Shown: one piece after another, positions 43,017 through 51,784 of the stretch
Layout of the letters: every line of letters starts with the position of its first letter
Position numbering within the stretch: the stretch's first letter is position 1
From: JABJPM01 sp964344655
Lineage (GTDB): Archaea > Nanobdellota > Nanobdellia > SCGC-AAA011-G17 > PNOQ01
Assembly (NCBI GenBank): GCA_964344655.1
Contig: CAYFOF010000002.1
Location: forward strand, 114,901-178,900
Direction of reading: 5' to 3'
Length of the DNA: 64,000 nucleotides
Notes under the pieces: generated by a model
The model's database searches: none
The model's input: the letters and a program-made list of their open reading frames with translations, nothing else
Told to the model about the DNA's origin: nothing
Translations under genes and position numbers: made by a program

Positions 43017-44534
43017 TTACATTAAAAAAGGCCGTCTTTCTTCAATATAAAACGAAGATTCTTCCAAAGGAATATGCCCATAGTTTTCTACAGCAGTTTC
43101 TAATCCAAACCTATCAACTACTTTTACATCCAATCCAACCTTCAAAGGAATATCAAATTTAAAATCAACAAAATAATCATTACTTGAATCAGAAAAATAA
43201 TCAATATTAAACCAATCTGAAACAGTTCCAGAATAAGTTTTATACATTACAGAATCAATTCTATTAATCATGGCATTATTATAATTCGGATTTAAAGTTT
43301 CAAACATTTTTATTTCAGCATTACCTGAACAAGTAACCATTCCTCTAAAACCATCACAGGATGTAACCTTAACACTTGGTTCAAGATCTATAATATCTAA
43401 CACTCCATCACCATCACTATCCATCCATCCAATTTGTCCTCTTGCATAAATATCTAAGGCACCAGCACCATAAGCAGGCAATGGATTTTTCATGATTGAA
43501 AGTTCATCTATAATTCCACCATTCACACAATTTTGATTTTCAACATACAAATATCCTCTAGTGGTTGTTGGAGAACATCCAAAATATTGATCTGCAGCAC
43601 CAAACATATGTCCAGTTTCATGTGCCATTACAGCATCCATGCTATCTACCGTATAACCCCCATTATCATAAGTCATAACCATATAAGGTCCACCACCAGA
43701 TGAAGACCCAACACTAAACGCAGAATATCCATCACTAAATAAACCATCTACATCATTACTTGAATCTACAACAAAAACTGCAAATCCCCAATCTGTATTT
43801 TTTGTATCTCTTTGATAATTCACATAATCATAAACTAATGGTGTGGGAGGAATTACATCTCCTGGAGCTCCAAACCCCAATTCATCCATAACTTCATTAA
43901 TCCAATAAACCCCGTACCCTCTCCTATTTTCAATCGGTTCCATTGTTACCGGAACTTGTTCTTCAAAATTATAAACAAATGTTAAGCGAGCATTAGGCTC
44001 TCTTTGTATATACCAATCCAAACCATCTAAAATTTCAGAATAAACTTTAGAAATTTCAGCACTTGTCCAATCTTCTGAACTCCCAATACTTTCAGGTAAA
44101 ATAACAGAAACACTAACGTCTCCAATCATATACAAACTAGTATCAGTTGGTAAAGCCTCTTGTGGAATAGAATTTGGAACATATCTTAACAAATTAGTAT
44201 TGGTTTCTTCAATAATATAATCATTATAAAGTGAGCCAACATTAATTTTTTTGTTTTTAGAATCATCACTCCAAACATTAAATAGTTGATTATCTAATCT
44301 AGACTTTTTATCATAAATCTTAACTCCTTTTAATCTAAAATTATCAGGAATATCTCCAATTATAACTCCTTCATTTGGGAATAAATGATTTACTTTTCCT
44401 CCAGCATTTTCAATAACTTCTCTAGCTACAAAAACATCATCTGTTACAATGAACGATTCTTCAGCTAAAACATTGCTAGAAAACAAAATAAATAAACCAA
44501 ATACAAGTCCTAAAAAAGCATTAAATTTGTTCAT
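43017..44534 (-). CDS. Secreted HExxHxxGxxD zinc metalloprotease (second paralogue)
   Basis: 505-residue paralogue of the protease at 5290-7089. Signal peptide FLGLVFGLFILFSSNVLA, then a prodomain-like region (IVTDDVFVAREVIENAGGKV matches the other copy in pattern), ALPTDTSLYMIGDVSVSVIL shared almost word for word, and the catalytic motif HETGHMFGAADQYFG (about 304-318). A calcium-binding-like segment DSDGDGVLDIIDLEPS follows. Unlike the first copy it has no lipobox cysteine and lacks the cysteine-rich C-terminus, so it is likely released or held differently. The alanine-aspartate after the third zinc residue keeps the metzincin-like pattern. A TATA box near 44561-44571 is about 27 nt upstream. 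Confidence 0.8.
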   Translation of the reverse strand: MNKFNAFLGLVFGLFILFSSNVLAEESFIVTDDVFVAREVIENAGGKVNHLFPNEGVIIGDIPDNFRLKGVKIYDKKSRLDNQLFNVWSDDSKNKKINVGSLYNDYIIEETNTNLLRYVPNSIPQEALPTDTSLYMIGDVSVSVILPESIGSSEDWTSAEISKVYSEILDGLDWYIQREPNARLTFVYNFEEQVPVTMEPIENRRGYGVYWINEVMDELGFGAPGDVIPPTPLVYDYVNYQRDTKNTDWGFAVFVVDSSNDVDGLFSDGYSAFSVGSSSGGGPYMVMTYDNGGYTVDSMDAVMAHETGHMFGAADQYFGCSPTTTRGYLYVENQNCVNGGIIDELSIMKNPLPAYGAGALDIYARGQIGWMDSDGDGVLDIIDLEPSVKVTSCDGFRGMVTCSGNAEIKMFETLNPNYNNAMINRIDSVMYKTYSGTVSDWFNIDYFSDSSNDYFVDFKFDIPLKVGLDVKVVDRFGLETAVENYGHIPLEESSFYIEERRPFLM

Positions 44535-44603
44535 TTTTATGTATATATTCTTAATTTTTCACTTTATAAACCTTTCCTTTTGTAACTACTAACTAGAAGT
44601 ACA

Positions 44604-45317
44604 TTAAAACAAGAAATCTAAAATTCTGCTAAAAAACCCAATAATAGGAGAAAATCTTCTATCATCCACAAAATCATCTCCAATATTACAATCTTCATCT
44701 ATAATTCCATTACAATTATCATCAATTCTGTTGCATCTATCTGACATTCCTGGGTTAATGTTAGGATTTCTATCATCGCAATCAGGGCCTAAACATGCTG
44801 AACCTATCCCATAATCATCATTATCTCGATCTGTGCATTGATAAAGGTCTTGAGTACATCCAAATTCACTACATATAAACCCTCCCCCGCACTCTGCCAC
44901 TTGACCATTACAATCAGCAAGACATCCTAAGCAAGTTTCACTAGCATCACAAATTCCATTTCCACAAGTTGTACAAACGGGGTGTTCAGCAGGCAAAACA
45001 AAATTATTAACTGAAATATCATTAGCTGAATATTTATATTCTCCCAAAAATGATTCTCCTCTACCAATCATTAATATCAAATTATAACCATCAAGGGAAT
45101 TCAAAACAAGAGAATACTTTCCATCTTCAAAATCGGCACCTACAAAAGTATACTCTAAAACAGCAGGATCATAAACCATTCCATAAACTGGCTCTCCTTT
45201 AATCAAAATACTATTTCCTTCACAACTAACCCTTCCTTCAAATATATTAAAAGAAGGGACAGCAATAACAGAACTAACAAAAAATACTAATAAAAATAAT
45301 AACACCAATTTTTTCAT
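44604..45317 (-). CDS. Secreted cysteine-rich protein with MopE-type motif, 237 aa
   Basis: Signal peptide identical in its first 15 residues to that of the 1627-residue protein. Residues about 20-115 resemble the N-terminal beta domain of the 36338-37264 protein (VPSFNIFEGRVSC ... DGYNLILMIGRGESFLGEYK ... AEHPVC). Then CGNGICDASETCLGC and a MopE-like unit DCDDRNPNINPGMSDRCNRI followed by DDNCNGIIDEDC. The tail IIGFFSRILDFLF is an aromatic C-terminal helix of the kind seen in its larger relatives. An in-frame TTG at 45323 is disregarded: the ATG at 45317 is 24 nt from the TATA box (about 45341). Possibly a minor surface component. Confidence 0.7.
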   Translation of the reverse strand: MKKLVLLFLLVFFVSSVIAVPSFNIFEGRVSCEGNSILIKGEPVYGMVYDPAVLEYTFVGADFEDGKYSLVLNSLDGYNLILMIGRGESFLGEYKYSANDISVNNFVLPAEHPVCTTCGNGICDASETCLGCLADCNGQVAECGGGFICSEFGCTQDLYQCTDRDNDDYGIGSACLGPDCDDRNPNINPGMSDRCNRIDDNCNGIIDEDCNIGDDFVDDRRFSPIIGFFSRILDFLF

Positions 45318-45319
45318 AA
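45272..45319 (-). repeat. 48-bp signal-peptide segment shared with 42938-42985
   Basis: Second copy of the shared segment; the first 36 bases are identical, then two substitutions, then identity to just past the ATG. Confidence 0.85.
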
Positions 45320-45348
45320 TCAAATTAAAACATTCACAATTTATAAAA

Positions 45349-46746
45349 TTAACCGAAAATTTTTACTCTATTTGATTTAATTACTCTTCTTCTTTTGTTT
45401 TTAACATACTTAGCAATAGCATTTGGAACAAATAAACTTCCAATAACTTTTGCTTTAACCTTAACAGTATAAGAAATAAACAATTCAGAACCCGGATCAA
45501 CAACAGGAATATCCCACATCATCTTAGTTCCTCTCTCTGCTTTGATAATTCTAGCAGGTTTAACAGAGCCAAACTCAGAAGGTTTCTCAACAACATTAAC
45601 CATTCCATCCATTAACTTTACATTTCTTATTTTTGTCATTCCCTTATTCTTTAAAACCAATAAAATTCCAATCTTTGTAATCCCATCATCAGAATGTTGA
45701 ACTGAAGTTATTCTTTTAATCAATCTTAAATCAGTTTTAAAATACATAAACAACAACCAAGCTAAAATAATTGCCCCAACTAAAATAAAAACAAATTCTC
45801 TGTAATCCGTTTCTATAGAAATTATTTTTCCTTCTCCAGAGTTTAAACTATAACTCCATTCATAAATATAATATCCATCTACTTTCTCAACAGACGTTGG
45901 TTCTTCACTAAAACTAGTAAATAATTTTTGAAAGTAAGACAATTTTTTAGTAAAAGTTTCATAACTCACAGAATTTCCATTATTAACTTTCTCAACAGTT
46001 TCCTTTGTATATAAAAATCCTTTTTCTGGAGTTCCAACCTCTTGTACATTTCCAGAAGGAGCAATATTTATTCTCTGAACTTTGTCCATAATTAATTTAT
46101 TTTCCCTATAAATCAAAACATGAATATCTTCTTCACCAACATCAACATTTTGTCCAAAATTAATCAAAAACTCTTTTTCAAAAGGATCGCTTCCTAAGAT
46201 TCCCATTTCACTAGTTTCTTCAAAATATTCACTTTCTAAATTAATAGTAATATTTTCAAGTTCATATTCATAAGTACTAGTCAATACAACCCTAAACAAA
46301 TTATCATTATCGACATCAATAACATTAGGTAATTCTAAATCCACTTCAACAATATCATCATAATCTAATAATTCAACATTAAAAGAATGTTCAGTAATTA
46401 TATCTTCATCATCGTTTGCCGCAACATTTATTGTAATCCCATAATTTCCTGGTTCTTTATCGTCATATGGCTTTAATTTTAACGTAACTTCTTTACTAGA
46501 TTCTGCGTCAATTTCTATTTGTCTGGGTTCAACATTAAAAACCCATTCCCAAAAAGGAGTTGGAGAGTAAAATCTAAAACTATCTGAAACATTTCTTTTA
46601 TTTTCTAGTGTAACCTTAAAAATAAATTCATCTTCATTAAACGCTTTATCCTGAATAACTTGATGGGTCACAACTAAATCATCATGAGCAAGAGCATTGA
46701 AGCTAAACAAAATTACAAGAATTAACACTAACACACCCTTCTTCAT
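45349..46746 (-). CDS. Membrane-anchored protein with NEW3/CARDB-like beta domains, 465 aa
   Basis: Signal peptide MKKGVLVLILVILFSFNALA, then at least one Ig-like domain of the NEW3/CARDB type (FKVTLENKRNVSDSFRFYSP ... EVTLKLKPYDDKEPGNYGI), a second beta region, a membrane helix (FVFILVGAIILAWLLFMYF, about 315-335) and another beta domain after it (LLVLKNKGMTKIRNVKLMDG ... SELFISYTVKVKAKVIGS). The basic end KNKRRRVIKSNRVKIFG suggests a cytoplasmic or membrane-near tail. Similar proteins occur in many DPANN archaea near envelope genes; function unknown. The in-frame TTG at 46767 would put the TATA box on top of the start, so the ATG at 46746 is used. Confidence 0.65.
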   Translation of the reverse strand: MKKGVLVLILVILFSFNALAHDDLVVTHQVIQDKAFNEDEFIFKVTLENKRNVSDSFRFYSPTPFWEWVFNVEPRQIEIDAESSKEVTLKLKPYDDKEPGNYGITINVAANDDEDIITEHSFNVELLDYDDIVEVDLELPNVIDVDNDNLFRVVLTSTYEYELENITINLESEYFEETSEMGILGSDPFEKEFLINFGQNVDVGEEDIHVLIYRENKLIMDKVQRINIAPSGNVQEVGTPEKGFLYTKETVEKVNNGNSVSYETFTKKLSYFQKLFTSFSEEPTSVEKVDGYYIYEWSYSLNSGEGKIISIETDYREFVFILVGAIILAWLLFMYFKTDLRLIKRITSVQHSDDGITKIGILLVLKNKGMTKIRNVKLMDGMVNVVEKPSEFGSVKPARIIKAERGTKMMWDIPVVDPGSELFISYTVKVKAKVIGSLFVPNAIAKYVKNKRRRVIKSNRVKIFG

Positions 46747-46781
46747 GTGAAGGGGGAATCTTATCAAACTTATAAAACTTT

Positions 46782-47345
46782 TTATCTTTTAATAATTCTG
46801 GGCATTTCTTCAGTCAAATCAATAAGGGTTGATGGTTGATTATGTAAAAACCCATCATCTATCACAAAATCTACTTTTTTCAAAATATTTCTAGGTATTT
46901 TACTAATTTCTCTTATTGGAGCTTTCCCAGATAAATTAACAGAAGTGGTAATAAATGGCACTCCGGCCCTTTGAACCAATCTAGAAAATGCATGATATGG
47001 AATTCTAACTCCCAAAGTATCTAAAGAAGGATTAACATTTCTTGCTACCGCTCTTTTTTTCATATTTAATATAAAAGTAAACGGCCCTGGCAATGTTTGT
47101 ATATAACTTTTCTTAGAAATTTCAAAATGATCATATATCCACTTCTTACTTGGCGCAATAACAGATAAAGGTTTATCTCTATCTCTTCCCTTTATATCTT
47201 TTATCTCAGAAACAGCTCCAGATTTCAAAGCATTACAACCCAATCCATAAACAGTATCAGTAGGGTAAATAAAAATATCTCCTGCTTTAATTCTTTCAAC
47301 TAAATATTTTGCATCAATTTCATGAAATGGAATGACTTCTACCAT
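46782..47345 (-). CDS. tsaC: Threonylcarbamoyl-AMP synthase (Sua5/YrdC/TsaC)
   Basis: 187 residues, the length of the stand-alone YrdC domain. It makes threonylcarbamoyl-AMP from threonine, bicarbonate and ATP, the first step of t6A formation at position 37 of ANN-decoding tRNAs. Motifs: IFIYPTDTVYGLGCNA (about 25-40), IKGRDRDKPLSVIAPS (the KxRxxxKPL signature, about 49-64), LPGPFTFILN (about 85-94), LGVRIPYH and TTSVNLSGKAPI. TATA box ATTATAAAG about 21 nt before the ATG. Confidence 0.95.
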   Translation of the reverse strand: MVEVIPFHEIDAKYLVERIKAGDIFIYPTDTVYGLGCNALKSGAVSEIKDIKGRDRDKPLSVIAPSKKWIYDHFEISKKSYIQTLPGPFTFILNMKKRAVARNVNPSLDTLGVRIPYHAFSRLVQRAGVPFITTSVNLSGKAPIREISKIPRNILKKVDFVIDDGFLHNQPSTLIDLTEEMPRIIKR

Positions 47346-47381
47346 AAAAATGTGAATAAAAATACAATTATAAAGTTTTTC

Positions 47382-47726
47382 TTAATAGTTTACAAGCGTT
47401 GATTCAACCAAAAATCCATTCTTGAAAGTTAATTTTCCATCCAACAGACTAACATCAAAATCATCTTCCATTTTATATCTAGCATAGTAGTAAAAACTTC
47501 CAGATCTAAAATATTCTGGATACCCCAATATTTCTATTAAATCCCTAGAATTTAGTTTTTCTTTTATTACATTAAAACCATATCCTGTTCTTATATTTAT
47601 CATAGTCCTTCTAAAATATGGAGAATTCTTTTTAGCATCTAAAGAATTAAATTCAATTCCTGCATTTCGAAGTTTTTCCTCAATATCTTCTTTACTTTGC
47701 CCATCAACAAAAGTAAGACCTTCCAT
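47382..47726 (-). CDS. Hypothetical protein downstream of rad50, 114 aa
   Basis: Unrecognised soluble protein: MEGLTFVDGQSKEDIEEKL, then FRRTMINIRTGYGFNVIKEK and FRSGSFYYYARYKMEDDFDV. An in-frame TTG at 47783 would overlap rad50, but a TATA box (ATTATAAAAC near 47750) lies 24 nt from the ATG at 47726, so I take 47726. The aromatic, basic middle could bind RNA or DNA, but nothing specific is seen. Confidence 0.6.
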   Translation of the reverse strand: MEGLTFVDGQSKEDIEEKLRNAGIEFNSLDAKKNSPYFRRTMINIRTGYGFNVIKEKLNSRDLIEILGYPEYFRSGSFYYYARYKMEDDFDVSLLDGKLTFKNGFLVESTLVNY

Positions 47727-47748
47727 AAAATAATAAACAAAGAATAAA

Positions 47749-49812
47749 TTATAAAACTTTGGAAATTCCTTCAGATTTCTCAAATTTAATTACATGATCA
47801 ACAAAACTCTCAATTTTCGCATCATGACTAACAACAATGGTTTGCTCAACCCCCAACATTTCCAAAACATCTCTAATTTTATCAACCTGTTCAGAAGAAA
47901 ATCCATCTGTAGGTTCATCTAGTATCAATAAACCCTTAGTATTAATCTCAGACATAATTGTATTAATCACTTTATTCAATGCCAACCTATAAGACAATGC
48001 AATTGCAGTTTTTTCTCCTCCACTTAAATGCAAATAATCATTATCATATCCATTCTGTTCAATTAAAGGAGTAAATTCATTATCTAATTTAACTTTCAAC
48101 ATAGAATCATTAATCAAAATTCCAAACCACTCCCTAAACAAAGAATCAAAATCAGAATGAACTTTTTTCATAATTTGCTTTTCCATATTTTGTACTAAAT
48201 TCCCAAAATCAAACTCAATAAAATTAATCAATTTTGAATATCTAGCAATTTTTAATTTAATTCCCTCTCCTTTTTCTATTTCTTCGTTTAATTTAGAAAT
48301 AATTTCGTTTAAAATTTTAAATTCATTTTCATTTCTCGCTTTTTCAGCCAACAAAACTTTTTCTTTATTCAACCATTCATCCAATCCAGACTTAGCAACA
48401 CTAAACATCTCTTCAACATTTGGGATTTCTTCCAACAATTTAGAAATTTCAGTTTTTTTCATATTAAAAGAACCAATTTTTAACTTAATTTCTTTCTGCT
48501 CAACAAGTAAATCATCCAATCTTTTTCTTTTTTCATCTAAACTTTCAAATTTCAATTTTAACAAATCAATTTGATTCCTTTTTTTCATAAGAATTTCCAA
48601 TTCTTCTTTCAACTTAACAAGCAAACCATTAACATCTCTTTCTTTAATTTTATAATCTTTTAACAATTTCAAATTATCTTTTATTTTCAAATCTTCAACT
48701 TCGGAAATTTTATGTTTATGTCCTTCCAGAACATTTTGTTTGCACGTAGGACAATAATCTAAATTAACTATCTCTTTTTTATTTTTATCAGCTTCATTTA
48801 TTCTCAATTCAAATCCATGCATTTCCTTCAAAATTTTTCTCAATTCATTTTCTTGTTTTTCAATGTCCTCTTTACTATCAATAATTTTTTTATCATACAA
48901 AGAAATATCTTCTAGTTTAACATCTTTCAAGGATTCTTCAGTTAAGTTTATTTCTTCCTGTAAATTTAAAATTAATTTATTATTTCTAACTCGATTATTC
49001 ACAAAATTGTTAACATTACTCTCAGCAACTTCAAATTCTTTTTCTAGTTTATTTCTTTTTTCTTTTTCTTTCTCAACTAACTCAATTTGTTTTTTAAAAT
49101 TATTAACTTTCTCTAAAACATTTTTCAAATTCTCTTCATTTTCACCAATAATTAACTTCAATTCTGAAATTCTCGCTCTTTTCTCAGAAACTTCATTTTT
49201 TTTCTCTTCTAACCCTAAAACAATATATTCATTTTCTTTAACAAGATCTTTTAATTTTTTAATCACAAATTTAGAATTTTCATAAATCCTTTGATACTTA
49301 TCTATCCCAAAAACTTTTCTTAAAATATTCAATCTCTCTTTTGCATCAGACAATAAAATAGACTTCATCTCCTCTTGAGGAGTATAAACCGTATAATTGT
49401 AAACTAAAGATTTAGACTTAGTTAAAAATTCCATAGGATAATTAAACAGTTCTAAAATTTTCTGTTTTAATTGAATTGCTGTACCCTCTACTCTAACCCC
49501 ATCAATTTCAATAAATCCAGAACTTTGTTTCACTCCAGATTTTTCTCTTTTCAATCTCCTTTTTATTACAACAGTACTACCATCAATTTCAAAATTTAAC
49601 TCAACACCCCCTTCCTTTTCCCCATGCCTTAACAAAGATCCACCAGACAAAGAACCCTTTCTTAATCCAAATAAAACAAAATCAATTGCTAATAATAAAG
49701 TAGTTTTTCCCGAACCAATATTTCCACTCAATAATAAATTTCCTTTTGGAAAAACAATTTCCTGATTAGAATAACTTCTAATATTTTCCAATGTTAACTT
49801 ATTTATTATCAA
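47749..49812 (-). CDS. rad50: Rad50-like SMC ATPase
   Basis: 687 residues, shorter than typical archaeal Rad50 (about 850-900), with reduced coiled coils. Walker A NIGSGKTTLLLAIDF (about 31-45) and the Q-loop region YTPQEEMKSILLS; coiled coils either side of the zinc hook CPTCKQNVLEGHK (about 355); ABC signature HLSGGEKTAIALSYRLAL (about 590-607); Walker B LLILDEPTDGFSS (about 626-638); and the D/H-loop VVSHDAKIES. Together with Mre11 it processes DNA double-strand breaks. Its start overlaps the end of mre11 by 14 nt. Confidence 0.93.
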   Translation of the reverse strand: MIINKLTLENIRSYSNQEIVFPKGNLLLSGNIGSGKTTLLLAIDFVLFGLRKGSLSGGSLLRHGEKEGGVELNFEIDGSTVVIKRRLKREKSGVKQSSGFIEIDGVRVEGTAIQLKQKILELFNYPMEFLTKSKSLVYNYTVYTPQEEMKSILLSDAKERLNILRKVFGIDKYQRIYENSKFVIKKLKDLVKENEYIVLGLEEKKNEVSEKRARISELKLIIGENEENLKNVLEKVNNFKKQIELVEKEKEKRNKLEKEFEVAESNVNNFVNNRVRNNKLILNLQEEINLTEESLKDVKLEDISLYDKKIIDSKEDIEKQENELRKILKEMHGFELRINEADKNKKEIVNLDYCPTCKQNVLEGHKHKISEVEDLKIKDNLKLLKDYKIKERDVNGLLVKLKEELEILMKKRNQIDLLKLKFESLDEKRKRLDDLLVEQKEIKLKIGSFNMKKTEISKLLEEIPNVEEMFSVAKSGLDEWLNKEKVLLAEKARNENEFKILNEIISKLNEEIEKGEGIKLKIARYSKLINFIEFDFGNLVQNMEKQIMKKVHSDFDSLFREWFGILINDSMLKVKLDNEFTPLIEQNGYDNDYLHLSGGEKTAIALSYRLALNKVINTIMSEINTKGLLILDEPTDGFSSEQVDKIRDVLEMLGVEQTIVVSHDAKIESFVDHVIKFEKSEGISKVL

Positions 49813-50977
49813 TCTCTAAAACCTCAAAAGCATTTTTTATAATTCTAGCTTCAAAATCAAAATTTTTCTCTCCCTCTAATTTTTCATCATTTAATGCTTC
49901 AAATAAACCCTTAATCAACTCACTTTCATCAACTTCAGATATAATTTTATTCTCAATAACTTCAACACTTCCTTCTTTAACATCTAACTCTTCAAATTCT
50001 TTTATCTTTAATTTAGAACTATTTCTCAAAACAACAAAAGCTCCAGAAAACTCTTCATTCAATTTCCCAAAATCAATATCGGATAACTTTCCAGAATTTA
50101 GCACTCCACTTAACCTAATCAAAAGTATTTTTCCTAAAATTTCATTTTTATCAATTTTATCCACAACAAAATCAACAACATCATGCGAATCTTTTCCATC
50201 TAAATTAATATTATAAGAAATTGTATCTTTTAATTTTACTTCAATATACTTTGATTTAACAGAATTATTATCATATTCATTAATAAAAAATCCCCCATGT
50301 TTAAATTTTTCCAACTCGAAGAAATTATTAGGAAATAATGCTCCTGGATAAACAATCCTTCCATACGGTTCTTTTACTTCATTAAAAATATAGTGTGGAT
50401 GCCCTCCAGCATAATAATCAAACCCTTTGGGCAAAATAGCAACTGGCTCAGATGAAATCATTGCTAAATGCTCTGGCTTAAACTCTGTCAAAGTTGTATG
50501 AAACATAAATATTTTCTTAGATTTTTCATTCTCCAAATTTTCTCTGTTAAGATTTTCGTAGTAACTTTTTTCTAACCCACCAGCTTTCCCAAAAATTCCA
50601 GTTAATTTAACTCCAGTCTTTTCATCAGTAACAAATTTCAAATTATTTTCATCAAATTCTGTAACATTTTTTACCAAACCTGCATTTTCAAAAACATCCA
50701 ACATAGTTTTTCCAGAAGGAGAGTAATCATGACTCCCCGCAATAATATAACACGGAATTTCAGAATCTTTCAATTTTTTCAAATCTAAAGTAACTTCTTT
50801 TATCAAATCAATACTGGGCAAAGCAGTATTAAACAAATCACCTGCAATCAAAACAAAATCAACTTTCCTCTCAATACAAATATCAATACTTCTAGAAAAA
50901 GCTTTCATGCCTAGCTCTTTTAATTTCGATTCTGACCACCCCCCAATATGACAATCAGCTAAATGCGCAAATTTCAT
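49799..50977 (-). CDS. mre11: Mre11-like DNA double-strand break nuclease
   Basis: 392 residues. Manganese phosphoesterase motifs in order: FAHLADCHIGGW (about 4-15), VLIAGDLFNTALPS (about 42-55), CYIIAGSHDYSPSGKT (about 76-91), FMFHTTL (about 159) and YYAGGHPHYIF (about 190-200). A GTG directly before the ATG is also in frame; the ATG is chosen. The gene overlaps rad50 and the pair has its own promoter (AT-rich TATA near 50995). HerA and NurA, often beside them in other archaea, are absent. Confidence 0.93.
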   Translation of the reverse strand: MKFAHLADCHIGGWSESKLKELGMKAFSRSIDICIERKVDFVLIAGDLFNTALPSIDLIKEVTLDLKKLKDSEIPCYIIAGSHDYSPSGKTMLDVFENAGLVKNVTEFDENNLKFVTDEKTGVKLTGIFGKAGGLEKSYYENLNRENLENEKSKKIFMFHTTLTEFKPEHLAMISSEPVAILPKGFDYYAGGHPHYIFNEVKEPYGRIVYPGALFPNNFFELEKFKHGGFFINEYDNNSVKSKYIEVKLKDTISYNINLDGKDSHDVVDFVVDKIDKNEILGKILLIRLSGVLNSGKLSDIDFGKLNEEFSGAFVVLRNSSKLKIKEFEELDVKEGSVEVIENKIISEVDESELIKGLFEALNDEKLEGEKNFDFEARIIKNAFEVLEIDNK

Positions 50978-51022
50978 CACAAAAAGAAATCATAAAAATT
51001 TATTAAAGATATCTGTGATTAA

Positions 51023-51337
51023 CTATATTTTAATTCCTGCATTATCAATTAGATATAATATTGATTCCATGAGACAATCGTGGTATTCACTTCCATTTAT
51101 CTTCATCTCACCAAAAGTACTACCTAGCTCTTCCTCATAAAACTCTTCATAAGAATCTGCATAATTACGGATGGTAACAACATTTCCTCCCATAGTGTGA
51201 ACAAAATCTCTTTTTATTCCTTTTTCTTGCATTTTAAGTAAATCTTTCTCAGTCCTATGCAAATCTCTATAAATAATCTCCAAAGTATTAGCAACATTTC
51301 TATTTTCTAATTTTCTTTCTAAAGTCTCTCTATCCAT
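51023..51337 (-). CDS. Hypothetical protein, 104 aa
   Basis: Unrecognised, acidic and helical: MDRETLERKLENRNVANTLE, then IYRDLHRTEKDLLKMQEKGI and YEEFYEEELGSTFGEMKING. No signal or membrane helix. An in-frame TTG at 51358 exists, but the TATA box ATATATAAATG (about 51358-51367) is 21 nt from the ATG at 51337 and would cover the TTG. Confidence 0.55.
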   Translation of the reverse strand: MDRETLERKLENRNVANTLEIIYRDLHRTEKDLLKMQEKGIKRDFVHTMGGNVVTIRNYADSYEEFYEEELGSTFGEMKINGSEYHDCLMESILYLIDNAGIKI

Positions 51338-51385
51338 ATAAATATCATCAAAAACCAATATATAAATGTTACTATTATAAAATAG

Positions 51386-51784
51386 CTACATAGAATCTAA
51401 AAAATTATTCATATATAACAAACTACTCGCCAATCTAGAATATTCATCTACTCCTTTTTCAGTAAAAGCAACATTATCAACACTAACATCTCCAGAAAGT
51501 CTACTTGCAATCACCTTTAAATATCCTTTTCCAATCAAAGATGTATAAGCACCATGTAATTCGGGAACACTATGAACATATTCAACAAAATCTTCTTCTT
51601 CAAAACTTCTTCCTAAACACAAAAGTAAAAAATTCTCTCTTTCTTCAACAGTTGTGTGAGCAGAAAAAATAAATGCAACCAATATAACAATCCAAAAATC
51701 TAATGTATCTAATTTACCAAAAACATACAAAACAAAATTCAAAATTAAAACAAAAACAAAAATCAAAGAAATTAATTTTTTCAT
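51386..51784 (-). CDS. Hypothetical membrane protein, 132 aa
   Basis: Two hydrophobic helices (LISLIFVFVLILNFVLYVF and FWIVILVAFIFSA) followed by a soluble helical region: HSVPELHGAYTSLIGKGYLK ... VAFTEKGVDEYSRLASSLLY, which could be a winged-helix-like fold. Its ATG overlaps the stop of the RNase J gene by 4 nt (ATGA), so it is translated with it. Function unknown. Confidence 0.6.
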   Translation of the reverse strand: MKKLISLIFVFVLILNFVLYVFGKLDTLDFWIVILVAFIFSAHTTVEERENFLLLCLGRSFEEEDFVEYVHSVPELHGAYTSLIGKGYLKVIASRLSGDVSVDNVAFTEKGVDEYSRLASSLLYMNNFLDSM

